From: Achromobacter pulmonis
Lineage (GTDB): Bacteria > Pseudomonadota > Gammaproteobacteria > Burkholderiales > Burkholderiaceae_B
DNA: 64,000 nucleotides
NCBI RefSeq assembly: GCF_002885955.2
Contig: NZ_POQS01000008.1
Location: 205,590 to 269,589, forward strand
Direction of reading: 5' to 3'
The translations under genes were made by a program, and so were the position numbers. The notes below the pieces were generated by a model. The model was not told where the DNA came from. It did not search any database and saw only the letters and a list, made by a program, of their open reading frames with translations. How positions within the stretch are numbered: position 1 is the first letter of the stretch; every line of letters starts with the position of its first letter. Positions 37,460 to 46,055 of this stretch are shown in pieces.

Positions 37460-39048
37460 CAGTGGCGGAAGTGGCGGGTGCCGGTCAGCACCATGGCGAT
37501 GCCGTGCTCGTCGGCCGCCGCGATCACTTCGTCGTCGCGCACGCTGCCGCCGGGCTGGATCACGCAGGTCGCGCCCGCCGCCACCACCACGTCCAGGCCG
37601 TCGCGGAAGGGGAAGAAGGCGTCCGAGGCCACGGCCGAGCCCTTCAGCGTCAGGCCGGCGTTTTCCGCCTTGATCGAGGCGATGCGGGCCGAGTCGATGC
37701 GGCTCATCTGGCCGGCGCCCACGCCCAGCGTCATGCCGCCGCCCACGAACACGATGGCGTTGGACTTGACGTACTTGGCGACCTTCCAGGCGAAGGCCAG
37801 GTCGTTCATTTCCTGCTCGGTGGGCTGGCGCTTGGTGACCACCTTGAGCGCGTCGCGCGGCACGTTGTAGGCGTCCGGGCTCTGCACCAGCCAGCCGCCG
37901 CCCACGCGCTTGACGTCGAAGGCGTTCTGGCCCGTGCCCATCGGCACTTCCAGCACGCGCACGTTCTTCTTGGCCGCCAGGATGGCCAGCGCGGCGCCGT
38001 CATAGGCCGGCGCCAGCAGCACTTCCAGGAACTGCGAGCTGACGGCTTCGGCGGTGGCGGCGTCGACCGGGCGGTTGAAGGCGATGATGCCGCCGAAGGC
38101 CGAGGTCGGGTCGGTCTTGAAGGCCTGCTGGTACGCGCCCAGCGTGTCGGCCGCGACCGCCACGCCGCAGGGGTTGGCGTGCTTGACGATGACGCAGGCC
38201 GGGGCCTCGAAGCTGCGCGAGCATTCCCAGGCGGCGTCGGCGTCGGCGATGTTGTTGTACGAGAGTTCCTTGCCCTGGAGCTGGCGGTAGTTGCCCAGCA
38301 GGCCGGCCGGACGCTGCGCGTCGACGTAGAAGGCGGCGGTCTGGTGGGGGTTCTCGCCGTAGCGTAGCGCCTGCTCCTGCTTGACCTGCAGCGTCAGCGT
38401 GCCCGGCCATTCGTTGCGCGCCGGCACGGCGTCCTGCTTGGGCTCGGCGTCGGCCAGGCTGCTGAGGTAGGCGGCGATGGCGCCGTCGTAGGCGGCGGTG
38501 TGGGCGTAGACCTTGGCGGCCAGCGCCAGGCGCAGGCCGTAGGAGGTGGCGCCGCCCTGGTCCATTTCGGCCAGCACGCGCGAGTAGTCGACCGGGTCGA
38601 TCACCACCGTCACGCCGCCGGCTTCGGTGCCGTGGTTCTTGGCCGCCGCGCGCAGCATGGCCGGGCCGCCGATGTCGATGTTCTCGACCGCGTCGGCGAA
38701 GGTGCAGTCCGGCTTGGCCACGGTTTCGCGGAACGGATACAGGTTGACCACCAGCATGTCGATGCGATCGATGCCCGCCGCCTTGATGGTGTCCATGTGC
38801 TCGGCGCTGTCGCGGCGCGCCAGCAGGCCGCCGTGGATCTTGGGATGCAGCGTCTTGACGCGGCCGTCCAGGATCTCGGGCGAGCCGGTGTGGGCGGCCA
38901 CTTCGGTGACGGTCAGGCCGGAGTCGGCCAGCAGCTTGGCGGTGCCGCCGGTCGACAGCAGGCGCACGCCGCGCGCGGCCAGCGCGCGGGCAAATTCAAC
39001 GATGCCGGTCTTGTCGGACACCGAAAGCAGGGCGGTTTCGATTTTCAT
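37459..39048 (-). CDS. purH: Bifunctional AICAR formyltransferase/IMP cyclohydrolase PurH
   Basis: A 529-residue enzyme catalysing the last two steps of purine synthesis. The N-terminal MGS-like IMP cyclohydrolase domain begins ALLSVSDKTGIVEFARAL; the AICARFT domain includes LRYGENPHQTAAFY and AKYVKSNAIVFV and ends with VLTGTRHFRH. The length equals that of E. coli PurH. It lies downstream of fis and overlaps ruvC. Confidence 0.97.
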   Translation of the reverse strand: MKIETALLSVSDKTGIVEFARALAARGVRLLSTGGTAKLLADSGLTVTEVAAHTGSPEILDGRVKTLHPKIHGGLLARRDSAEHMDTIKAAGIDRIDMLVVNLYPFRETVAKPDCTFADAVENIDIGGPAMLRAAAKNHGTEAGGVTVVIDPVDYSRVLAEMDQGGATSYGLRLALAAKVYAHTAAYDGAIAAYLSSLADAEPKQDAVPARNEWPGTLTLQVKQEQALRYGENPHQTAAFYVDAQRPAGLLGNYRQLQGKELSYNNIADADAAWECSRSFEAPACVIVKHANPCGVAVAADTLGAYQQAFKTDPTSAFGGIIAFNRPVDAATAEAVSSQFLEVLLAPAYDGAALAILAAKKNVRVLEVPMGTGQNAFDVKRVGGGWLVQSPDAYNVPRDALKVVTKRQPTEQEMNDLAFAWKVAKYVKSNAIVFVGGGMTLGVGAGQMSRIDSARIASIKAENAGLTLKGSAVASDAFFPFRDGLDVVVAAGATCVIQPGGSVRDDEVIAAADEHGIAMVLTGTRHFRH

Positions 39049-39151
39049 GGTGAGGGACGGGAGTGGGGCGGGACGCCTTTCTCGTTCTGGTCAGATGGGA
39101 AATCTTGAAGGAGCGGGCGGCGCGCCGCGGCGCCTCTCCCGCGCGGGAAAG

Positions 39152-39391
39152 CTATACCTGGATATTGTGCGCCAGCAGCTTCTTGCGCAGCGTGTTGCGG
39201 GTGATGCCCAGCATTTCGGATGCGCGCGACTGGTTGCCGCCCGAGCGCTCCAGCGCCACTTCGAGCACCGGGCGTTCGACGCAACGCATCACCATGTCCC
39301 ACATGTCGTGGGGCTCGGATTCGCCCAAGTCTTCGAAATAGCGCTCCAGGCTGGCGCGCACGCATTCTTCCAGGACATCTTTCTTGCTCAT
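39152..39391 (-). CDS. fis: Nucleoid-associated DNA-binding protein Fis
   Basis: A 79-residue Fis-family protein. The C-terminal helix-turn-helix reads VALERSGGNQSRASEMLGIT followed by RNTLRKKL. It is shorter at the N-terminus than E. coli Fis (98 residues), as usual in betaproteobacteria. It lies 39 bp downstream of dusB; dusB-fis linkage is the classic arrangement. It shapes DNA and activates rRNA promoters. Confidence 0.95.
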   Translation of the reverse strand: MSKKDVLEECVRASLERYFEDLGESEPHDMWDMVMRCVERPVLEVALERSGGNQSRASEMLGITRNTLRKKLLAHNIQV

Positions 39392-39430
39392 TTGAGTACA
39401 GATATTTTTATGTTGGTGGTGTTGAGGCGG

Positions 39431-40456
39431 TTATGCCGCCAGCAGGGCTTCTGCGATCGGCGCCGGATGAGGCCCGCCGTCGCGCGAGATGAGGTCGAAC
39501 CAGTCCGACACCGCCCGCCACTGGTCTCGGGTATTGTCGATCAGATTCATGCGGGCGCAGAACGAATCCGCTCCCGGCAGGCCGTCCAGATACCAGCCGA
39601 TGTGCTTGCGCGCCGTGCGTACGCCGGTGTGCTCGCCATAGAACCGGTAGTGGTCGTCGAGATGTTCGAGCAACAGCTCGCGCATTTCCCCGTATGAGGG
39701 AGGGGCCAGTGTTTCGCCCGTGCGCAGGTAGTGGTCGATTTCGCGGAAAATCCACGGACGGCCCTGGGCCGCCCGGCCGATCATGACCGCATCGGCGCCA
39801 GTGTAATCCAGGACGCGCCTGGCTTTTTCAGGAGTATCGATATCCCCGTTGGCGACCACGGGGATGTCCAGCTCCGCCTTGACGGCCCGGATGGTGTCAT
39901 ATTCCGCCTCGCCCGTATAGAGGTCGGCGCGCGTGCGGCCGTGCAGGGTGAGGGCGGCGATGCCGGCCTCCTGCGCCATTTTCGCGATGCGCAAGGCGTT
40001 GCGGTTCTCCCGGTCCCAGCCGGTGCGGGTCTTGAGCGTGACCGGCACGCCCAGCGGCGCGCAGGCCGACACCACGGCATCGAGAATGCGGGCCACCAGG
40101 TCTTCGTGGCGCAGCAGCGCCGACCCGGAGGCGACGTTGCAGACCTTCTTGACCGGGCAGCCCATGTTGATGTCGATGATCCGGGCCCCTTTATTCGCGT
40201 TGAACACCGCCGCCTCCGCCATCATGGCGGGATCGGCGCCGGCGATCTGCACCGAGACCGGGGCGATTTCGCCGTCGTGGTTCAGGCGGCGCGAGGTCTT
40301 GACGCTATCCCACAGCTTCGGGTTGCTGGCGGCCATTTCCGAGACGGCGTAGCCGGCCCCCAGCTTCTTGCAGAGCTGGCGGAAAGGACGGTCCGTCACG
40401 CCCGCCATGGGCGCGACCAGAACGTTGTTGGGAAGGGACCATTGGCCTATGCGCAT
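39431..40456 (-). CDS. dusB: tRNA-dihydrouridine synthase DusB
   Basis: A 341-residue FMN enzyme reducing uridine in tRNA. Signature pieces are VLVAPMAGVTDRPFRQLCKKLGA near the N-terminus, INMGCPVKKVCN with the catalytic cysteine, and GADAVMIGRAAQGRPWIF. A GTG two codons upstream (40462) is an alternative start; neither has a strong Shine-Dalgarno sequence. It precedes fis, which is usually co-transcribed with it. Confidence 0.95.
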   Translation of the reverse strand: MRIGQWSLPNNVLVAPMAGVTDRPFRQLCKKLGAGYAVSEMAASNPKLWDSVKTSRRLNHDGEIAPVSVQIAGADPAMMAEAAVFNANKGARIIDINMGCPVKKVCNVASGSALLRHEDLVARILDAVVSACAPLGVPVTLKTRTGWDRENRNALRIAKMAQEAGIAALTLHGRTRADLYTGEAEYDTIRAVKAELDIPVVANGDIDTPEKARRVLDYTGADAVMIGRAAQGRPWIFREIDHYLRTGETLAPPSYGEMRELLLEHLDDHYRFYGEHTGVRTARKHIGWYLDGLPGADSFCARMNLIDNTRDQWRAVSDWFDLISRDGGPHPAPIAEALLAA

Positions 40457-40571
40457 GCTCACATTTTAACCGGCTCGATCGCGCCCTCATTTTTCCGGCC
40501 GGCAAACGGCTGGTAACGATGGACGACCAAAGCAAACCGAGCCGCCCCGACGGGGGACGGGTCGAGAGGAC

Positions 40572-41738
40572 TCAGGCGCGGAACCCCTGCAGCAGATGCT
40601 GGGCCAGCGGCGCGCGCAGCGGCGAGGCCAGGTCCAGCGCCAGCAGGGCCAGGCCGCAGGCGTGCTCGACCGGCGCCAGGCCGGTGGCGAAGACCCGCGG
40701 CATCAGGTCGGTCAGGCCGGCGGTGATGGCGCGGTCCACGTGGCGGGCGCGGGCGAACTCGGTCAGGGCCGGGGCCGGGCTGCCCTGGGGATGGGCCAGC
40801 CAGCCGCCCAGCGTCTGGGCCAGGCGGGCGGCGTCGCGCAGCCCCAGGTTCAGGCCCTGGCCGGCGACCGGGTGCAGGGTCTGGGCGGCGTTGCCGATGG
40901 CCGCCACGCGGCCGTGGACCTGCGCGCGGCGCGCGCTCAGCGCCAGCGGGAAGACGTGGCGCGGCGCCTGGCTCGACAGGCGGCCGAGGCGGTCGCCGAA
41001 GGCCGCGGACAGGGCTTGCGAAAACGCGGCGTTGTCCAGCGCGGCGAGTTCGGCGGCGCGTTCCGGCGCGCAGCACCAGACCACCGAATAGGCGTCCGGC
41101 GTCTGCGGATGGGGCAGCAGGGCCAGCGGACCCTCCGCGGTGAAGCGTTCCCAGGCCCAGCCGCGGCGCGGCAGCGTGGCCTGCGCGCTGGTCAGCACGG
41201 CGTGCTGGCCGTAGTCGCGGCGCAGGTCGGAAGCGCCCGCGCCGTCGGATTGCACGGCGACCTGGCACAGCAGTTCGGTCTCGCCCTGCCGGATGCGCAC
41301 GCCGTCGCCGTCCTGGCGGTCGATCCGGGCGGGCGGCCCGGACAGCACGGTCACGCCGCTGTCGGCCACGCGCTCGTCCAGTTTCGCGTACAGCCCGGCG
41401 TAAGCGACCACGCTGCCCAGTTGGGGCACGCCGAAATCGGTGTTCTGGATCAGGGTGCGGCCCAGCCGCCCGCGCTGCGACACATGGATGTTGCGGATGT
41501 CGGCCGAGCGCTCGGGCCAGGCCTGCAGCGATTCCAGCAGCACGCGGCTGCCGTGGTTCATGGCCAGCACCCGCGGGTCCGCGGCCGGCGCAGCGGCCGC
41601 CGCGGCCGGGGCGGGCGCGCTGCCCGCGAGCAGGGCGATGCGGGCCGGGTCCGGCGCCACGCGCGCCAACATCAGGGCCAGCACCCGGCCCACGGGGCCG
41701 GCGCCGAGTATCGCAATGTCGAAGGCGGATGAGGTCAT
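40572..41738 (-). CDS. UbiH/UbiF-family FAD-dependent monooxygenase
   Basis: A 388-residue flavoprotein of the ubiquinone-biosynthesis hydroxylase (UbiH/COQ6) family. The FAD fingerprint is DIAILGAGPVGRVLALML at the N-terminus; a second FAD motif is HVRVAAIGNAAQTLHP-like (GRVAAIGNAAQTLHPVAGQG) near residue 285. The middle contains QSDGAGASDLRRDY, a divergent form of the usual DGxxS motif. It probably hydroxylates a ubiquinone precursor; the ring position cannot be read from the sequence. The gene lies upstream of dusB with a 115-bp gap. Confidence 0.85.
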   Translation of the reverse strand: MTSSAFDIAILGAGPVGRVLALMLARVAPDPARIALLAGSAPAPAAAAAAPAADPRVLAMNHGSRVLLESLQAWPERSADIRNIHVSQRGRLGRTLIQNTDFGVPQLGSVVAYAGLYAKLDERVADSGVTVLSGPPARIDRQDGDGVRIRQGETELLCQVAVQSDGAGASDLRRDYGQHAVLTSAQATLPRRGWAWERFTAEGPLALLPHPQTPDAYSVVWCCAPERAAELAALDNAAFSQALSAAFGDRLGRLSSQAPRHVFPLALSARRAQVHGRVAAIGNAAQTLHPVAGQGLNLGLRDAARLAQTLGGWLAHPQGSPAPALTEFARARHVDRAITAGLTDLMPRVFATGLAPVEHACGLALLALDLASPLRAPLAQHLLQGFRA

Positions 41739-41820
41739 CCGCGGATTTTAACCGTCCACTACAATCGCACGCAGAGCCGGCGCGCCCAGGCGCCGGCGTT
41801 CCCCTTACCGGTTGATCGAC

Positions 41821-42288
41821 ATGACGCAGGCCCAGGCGCAATCCTCCCCGTTGTCTACAGCATCCGCCCGCCGTCCCCGCGGCAAGGTCGCCGTGGGCCT
41901 GCTGGCCTGTTTCTTCGGGTGGATGGGCGCGCACTGGTGGTATCTGGGCCGGCGCCACGCCTGGGTGGTGACCGCGCTGGCGCTGGTCAGCGGCTTTTGC
42001 GCGCTGCGTTTCTATCCGGTCTGGTACGACAACCCCGCCTTCTTCCTGCTGTTCATTCCGATGATCGACGGGTTCATCGAAAGCGCGGTGTTCTCGCTGA
42101 TGCCGGACGAGAAATTCGACCGCCTCTACAACCCCGGCCTGGGCCGGCCCAGCAACACGGCCTGGGGGCCGGTGCTGGTGGCCCTGCTGGCCTGCCTGGT
42201 CGGCGCGATCGCGTCCATGGGCGCGATCGCGATGGTGGTGGTCTATACCTGGGTGGCGATGGGTTGGCTGGACGGCTACGTGTTCTAG
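41821..42288 (+). CDS. TM2-domain-like small membrane protein
   Basis: A 155-residue membrane protein. After a short basic N-terminus comes VAVGLLACFFGWMGAHWWYLGRRHAW, which resembles the TM2 domain (a Gly-rich helix ending in a YLGR-type motif). Two or three more hydrophobic segments follow, including a C-terminal one near 120-145. TM2 proteins have no settled function in bacteria. The ATG at 41821 is chosen over an upstream TTG. It is divergent from the UbiH-like gene and convergent with pepP. Confidence 0.75.
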   Translation: MTQAQAQSSPLSTASARRPRGKVAVGLLACFFGWMGAHWWYLGRRHAWVVTALALVSGFCALRFYPVWYDNPAFFLLFIPMIDGFIESAVFSLMPDEKFDRLYNPGLGRPSNTAWGPVLVALLACLVGAIASMGAIAMVVVYTWVAMGWLDGYVF

Positions 42289-42294
42289 CGCCCG

Positions 42295-43638
42295 CTATTC
42301 CCGCATCAGCGCCTCGATCTCGCCGGCCTGCACCGGCACGCCCCGCGTGATGATCTCGCAGCCCTCGTCGGTGACCAGCGCGTCGTCCTCGGTGCGGATG
42401 CCGATGTTCCAGTAGGCCTCGGGCACGTCGCCGGCCGGCCGCACGTAGATGCCGGGTTCTATGGTCAGCATCATCCCGGCCTCCAGCCTGCGCCATGGAC
42501 GCTCGGCGCCCTGGGCGGGGCCGGGCTGGCGGTAGTCGCCCACGTCGTGCACGTCCAGGCCCAGCCAGTGGCCGGTGCGGTGCATGTAGAACCGGCTGTA
42601 GTCGCCGGATTCCAGCACGCCGTCGAGCGAGCCTTTCAGCAGTTTCAGGTCCAGCATGCCCTGCGCCAGCACGCGCAGCGCCGCCTGGTGGGCGTCGTTG
42701 AAGCCGCGCCCGGGCGCGGTGGCCTGGGCGGCAGCCTCCTGGGCCGCCACCGTCAGGTCGTACAGCGCGCGCTGCGGGCCGCTGTAGTGGCCGTTGACCG
42801 GAAACGTGCGGGTGATGTCGCTGGCGTAGCTGTCCACCTCGCAGCCGGCGTCGATCAGGACCAGGTCGCCGTCGCGCAGCACGGCCTCGCCGGCCGGATA
42901 GTGCAGCACGCAGGCGTTGGCGCCGGCGGCCACGATGCTGTTGTAGGCCACCGACTGCGCGCCGTGGCGGCGGAATTCGTAGAGCAGTTCGGCTTCGAGT
43001 TCGTATTCGTGCATGCCGGGGCGGCACACGCGCATGGCGCGCGCGTGGGCGCCGGCCGAGATCTTGGCCGCGCGGCGCATCGCCGCGATCTCCGAGGCGT
43101 CCTTGACCAGCCGCATCTCGGCCAGCACCGGCCGGATGTCCTGCTGGCGCGCGGGCGGCGCGTGGCCGCCGCGGCTGGCCTCGCGCGCCGCCGCCAGCCA
43201 GCGGTGCAGCCGCCCGTCGGTGCGCTTGTCGCCCGCCAGCGGGGCGTACAGGGTGGGATGGTCGAGCAGCAGCGTGGGCATCAGCTCGTCCAGCGCGTCG
43301 ACGGGATGGGCGTCGTCGAAGCCGAAATGCGCCGCGGCGGCCTCGGGGCCGAAGCGCTTGCCTTCCCAGATTTCGTGTTCGGCGTTGCGCGGCCGGCAGA
43401 ACAGCAGGGCGCGGTCGGACGCGCCGGCGATCAGGACCAGCCACGCGTCCGGCTCGGTGAAGCCGGTGAGGTAGAAGAAATCGCTGTCGTGCCGGTACGG
43501 ATATTCGGCGTCGCGGTTGCGCACGGCCTCGGGCGCGGTCGCCAGGACGGCGATACCGCCTCCCGCGGCGCGCATCTGTTCCATCAGGCGCTGGCGGCGG
43601 GCGGCGAAGGGGGCGATATCGTCGGGAGGCAGGCTCAT
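42295..43638 (-). CDS. pepP: Xaa-Pro aminopeptidase PepP
   Basis: A 447-residue M24-family metallopeptidase with an AMP_N domain (about 1-140; FAARRQRLMEQM, YPYRHDSDFFYLTGFTEP). The metal ligands are Asp in LIDAGCEVDSYASDITRTF (two Asp), His in YMHRTGHWLGLDVHD, and Glu in LTIEPGIYV and GIRTEDDALV. It removes N-terminal residues that precede proline. The start at 43638 lacks a clear Shine-Dalgarno sequence but fits the family length. Confidence 0.93.
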   Translation of the reverse strand: MSLPPDDIAPFAARRQRLMEQMRAAGGGIAVLATAPEAVRNRDAEYPYRHDSDFFYLTGFTEPDAWLVLIAGASDRALLFCRPRNAEHEIWEGKRFGPEAAAAHFGFDDAHPVDALDELMPTLLLDHPTLYAPLAGDKRTDGRLHRWLAAAREASRGGHAPPARQQDIRPVLAEMRLVKDASEIAAMRRAAKISAGAHARAMRVCRPGMHEYELEAELLYEFRRHGAQSVAYNSIVAAGANACVLHYPAGEAVLRDGDLVLIDAGCEVDSYASDITRTFPVNGHYSGPQRALYDLTVAAQEAAAQATAPGRGFNDAHQAALRVLAQGMLDLKLLKGSLDGVLESGDYSRFYMHRTGHWLGLDVHDVGDYRQPGPAQGAERPWRRLEAGMMLTIEPGIYVRPAGDVPEAYWNIGIRTEDDALVTDEGCEIITRGVPVQAGEIEALMRE

Positions 43639-43778
43639 GGCGGGCGGGGGCGCAAGCCCCGGCAAGGGTTGGGGATGGCGTTTACTTTACCTGCCATACC
43701 GCAAACACGACACCCCGCGCGGTCATGCCGAAATGACTGGACGGATCGGCACGGGCTGCTACAATCGCCGCTCTGTCA

Positions 43779-43932
43779 TTGGGGAGTAGCCATCCTTTGC
43801 CCCCTCAAAGGAGCTAGCGTCAACAGACTTGGTGGTTCAGCGCTGCGGAGCAGCCGCTAGAACTCCATGGCGTTAGCGGTTTCCATGCTCGGCGGCGCGC
43901 CCGCCGCATGGATCAGCCAGGCGAGACCTTTG
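43779..43932 (+). ncRNA. yybP-ykoY-type (manganese) riboswitch
   Basis: The 370-bp gap before the exchanger gene holds the two conserved blocks of this riboswitch family: TTGGGGAGTAGCC at 43779-43791 and GGCGAGACCTTT at 43920-43931. The conserved GTCAACA lies between them (43819-43825). A perfect 7-bp hairpin TCCTTTG/CAAAGGA is at 43793-43812. Two GC-rich hairpins follow. yybP-ykoY RNAs bind Mn2+ and turn on manganese export or resistance genes. The downstream gene is a cation exchanger, which suits this. The boundary and the switching mechanism (terminator or ribosome-binding-site masking) are inferred. Confidence 0.82.
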
Positions 43933-44008
43933 GCCGCATTGCGTTCACCCCTGGCCGGGCGAGCCGCGATGTCGCGCCAATGGTTTCTGCTCGTCCGGCT
44001 GCGTCTAT

Positions 44009-45013
44009 ATGTTCCTCACCCTGTTCCTGTTCTTCCTGTCTGCGGCAGTGATCTACTTCGCCTGCGAATTCTTCGTCAACGGCGTCGAGTGGGTCGGCCA
44101 CCGCTTCCAGCTCGGCGCCACCGCCACGGGCACCGTGCTCGCGGCGTTCGGCACCGCCTTGCCCGAGAGCGCGGTCACCTTCATGGCCGTGGTCTTCGGC
44201 GACACCCCCGAGCAAAAGGACATCGGCGTCGGCGCCGCCATGGGCGGGCCGCTGGTGCTGGCCACGCTGGCCTATGCCGTGGTCGGCCTGGCGCTGTGGC
44301 GCGCGCGCCGCGGCCGCGTGAGCCAGGCCGACTGTATCAATGCGGACCAGCGCAGGCTGGCCCGCGACCAGGCCTGGTTCATGGGGATCTTCGTGTTCAA
44401 GGTCGGCCTGGGCCTGTTGGCGTTCGCCTGGAAACCGTGGCTGGGCATCCTGTTCCTGGCCACCTACGCCCTCTACGTCAAGCGCGAACTCAGCAACGAC
44501 GAGGAAAGCCTGGACAGCGAAGACCTGGAGCCGCTCAAGCTGCGCCCGCGCGACGAGGACCCGTCGCTGTCCTGGGCGATCGTGCAGACGGTGCTGGCGC
44601 TGGTGGTGATCGCGGGCGCCTCGCACGTGTTCGTGAACCAGATCGAGGCGCTGGGCGTGGCGATGGGCGCCTCGCCCCACGTCGCGGCCCTGCTGCTGGC
44701 GCCGGTGGCGACCGAACTGCCCGAAATCATGAACGCGCTCATCTGGGTGCGGCAGGGCAAGGAGCGCCTGGCGCTGGCCAACATCTCGGGCGCCATGATG
44801 ATCCAGGCCACCATACCCAGCGCGCTGGGCATCTTCATGACGCCGTGGCTGCTGGATGCGCCGCTGCTGGTGGCCGGCCTGTTCACCATGCTGTCGATCG
44901 GCCTGCTGTGGCTGCGCTTCCAGCGCGCGGCCATGAGCGTGCCGGCGCTGTCGGCGGTGGGCGGCCTGTACCTGGCTTTCGCGGCCTACCTGGGCTGGCA
45001 TTTCTACGCCTGA
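44009..45013 (+). CDS. Cation/Ca2+ exchanger (CaCA family), probable Mn2+/Ca2+ exporter
   Basis: A 334-residue membrane antiporter with two alpha-repeats: GTVLAAFGTALPESAVTFMAVV near residue 32-53 and LLLAPVATELPEIMNALIWV near 228-247. These hold the ion-binding acidic and small residues of Na+/Ca2+ exchangers. About ten hydrophobic segments are visible, with an acidic loop (DEESLDSEDLEPLK) in the middle. The ATG at 44009 has no good Shine-Dalgarno sequence, which fits control by the upstream RNA structure. The preceding yybP-ykoY-type riboswitch suggests manganese as the physiological cargo or co-cargo; this is inference. Confidence 0.85.
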   Translation: MFLTLFLFFLSAAVIYFACEFFVNGVEWVGHRFQLGATATGTVLAAFGTALPESAVTFMAVVFGDTPEQKDIGVGAAMGGPLVLATLAYAVVGLALWRARRGRVSQADCINADQRRLARDQAWFMGIFVFKVGLGLLAFAWKPWLGILFLATYALYVKRELSNDEESLDSEDLEPLKLRPRDEDPSLSWAIVQTVLALVVIAGASHVFVNQIEALGVAMGASPHVAALLLAPVATELPEIMNALIWVRQGKERLALANISGAMMIQATIPSALGIFMTPWLLDAPLLVAGLFTMLSIGLLWLRFQRAAMSVPALSAVGGLYLAFAAYLGWHFYA

Positions 45014-45050
45014 TGGCGGGCGGCGCGCAAACCGTCCGCGCCGCCCCTTT

Positions 45051-45953
45051 TCAGGCCGTGAATGGCCGCTGGCCCAGGGTCTCCATGACATAGTCCACGA
45101 AGCAGGTGATGCGCGCCGCCAGCGCGGTATTGCGGTAGTAGACCGCGTTGATGGATTGGCGCACGTCCAGTGTCTCGGCGGCAAACAACTGCACCAGCTT
45201 GCCGCTCTTGCGGTCTTCGCGCGTCATGAAGTCCGACAGGCAGACGATGCCCAGGCCTGCCAGGGCCATGTGGCGCAGGGTTTCGCCGCTGGAGGAGGCT
45301 ATCGTCGGCTGGATGCGCAGGGTGTCGCCGGCCGGGCCGCGCAGCGGCCAGTCATTGAGCGATTCGGGCTGGGTGAAGCCCAGCAGCGAATGCCGGGCCA
45401 GCTGTTCCGTGCCGGTGGGCGTGCCGTGGCGCTTGAGGTAGGCCGGACTGGCCAGAACGCGCACCTGGCTGCTGCCGACGGGACGGGCGTGCAGCGTGGA
45501 GTCCTTGAGGACGCCGATGCGAAAGGCCACGTCGGTGCGTTTTTCGATCAGGTCGATGATGCCTTCGTTGGAGTTCATTTCCAGTTCCACCTGCGGATAG
45601 CGCTCGCGAAAACCGGCTATCAGCGGCACCAGCACATGCAGCATGAAAGGAGTGGCCGCATCGACGCGCAGCCGCCCGGCCGGGCGCATGCGGCGCGCGG
45701 CCATCTGTTCCTCGGCTTCGTCGACCGAGGCGATGATGGCGCGGGCGCTCTGCAAAAAGCTGGCGCCTTCCTCGGTCAGTTCCAGACGGCGCGTGGTGCG
45801 GCGTAGCAGCGTGGTCTGAAGCTTTTCTTCCAGCCTGGCCAGCGTGCGGCTGGTGGCCGAGATCGTAAGGCCCAGCAGCTCCGAGGCGGCGGTGATGGAG
45901 CCCGTGTCCACGACCGCCACAAAAGCCTGCAACTCATCGAGGGTGGTCTTCAT
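45051..45953 (-). CDS. LysR-family transcriptional regulator
   Basis: A 300-residue regulator with an N-terminal helix-turn-helix (SITAASELLGLTISATSRTLARLEEKL) and a C-terminal effector-binding domain. It resembles the LysR regulators next to quinone or aldehyde reductase genes. It is divergent from the MFS gene. A T-N11-A LysR box lies in the 102-bp intergenic region, and the same box occurs again in front of dkgB. So it probably controls its own gene, the MFS gene and the reductase operon. The effector is unknown. Confidence 0.9.
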   Translation of the reverse strand: MKTTLDELQAFVAVVDTGSITAASELLGLTISATSRTLARLEEKLQTTLLRRTTRRLELTEEGASFLQSARAIIASVDEAEEQMAARRMRPAGRLRVDAATPFMLHVLVPLIAGFRERYPQVELEMNSNEGIIDLIEKRTDVAFRIGVLKDSTLHARPVGSSQVRVLASPAYLKRHGTPTGTEQLARHSLLGFTQPESLNDWPLRGPAGDTLRIQPTIASSSGETLRHMALAGLGIVCLSDFMTREDRKSGKLVQLFAAETLDVRQSINAVYYRNTALAARITCFVDYVMETLGQRPFTA

Positions 45954-45955
45954 TA

Positions 45956-46010
45956 TTGAACTTAATTCAAAAGAATTTGTTTGATATTGGGCTTAATCCG
46001 CAAATATAAA
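45956..46010. promoter_or_regulatory. LysR box and promoter, copy 1 (lysR/MFS)
   Basis: The perfect dyad TTGAA-N5-TTCAA (45956-45970, T-N11-A) is the classic LysR operator. It is followed by CAAAAGAATTTG and the promoter elements TTGATA (-35) and ATATAA (-10) with 17 bp between them, directed at the MFS gene. The whole stretch, apart from a few bases, is repeated at 47312-47367 upstream of dkgB. Confidence 0.75.
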
Positions 46011-46055
46011 CCGAGGACACTGCAAGCCATTGAAAAATATCACTGGATCGCAGCC

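Noticed and set aside
43969..44008. A short ATG frame upstream of the CaCA exchanger as a leader peptide
   Set aside because: The ATG at 43969 opens a long frame out of phase with the exchanger and no Shine-Dalgarno sequence precedes it. The riboswitch explains the region better.
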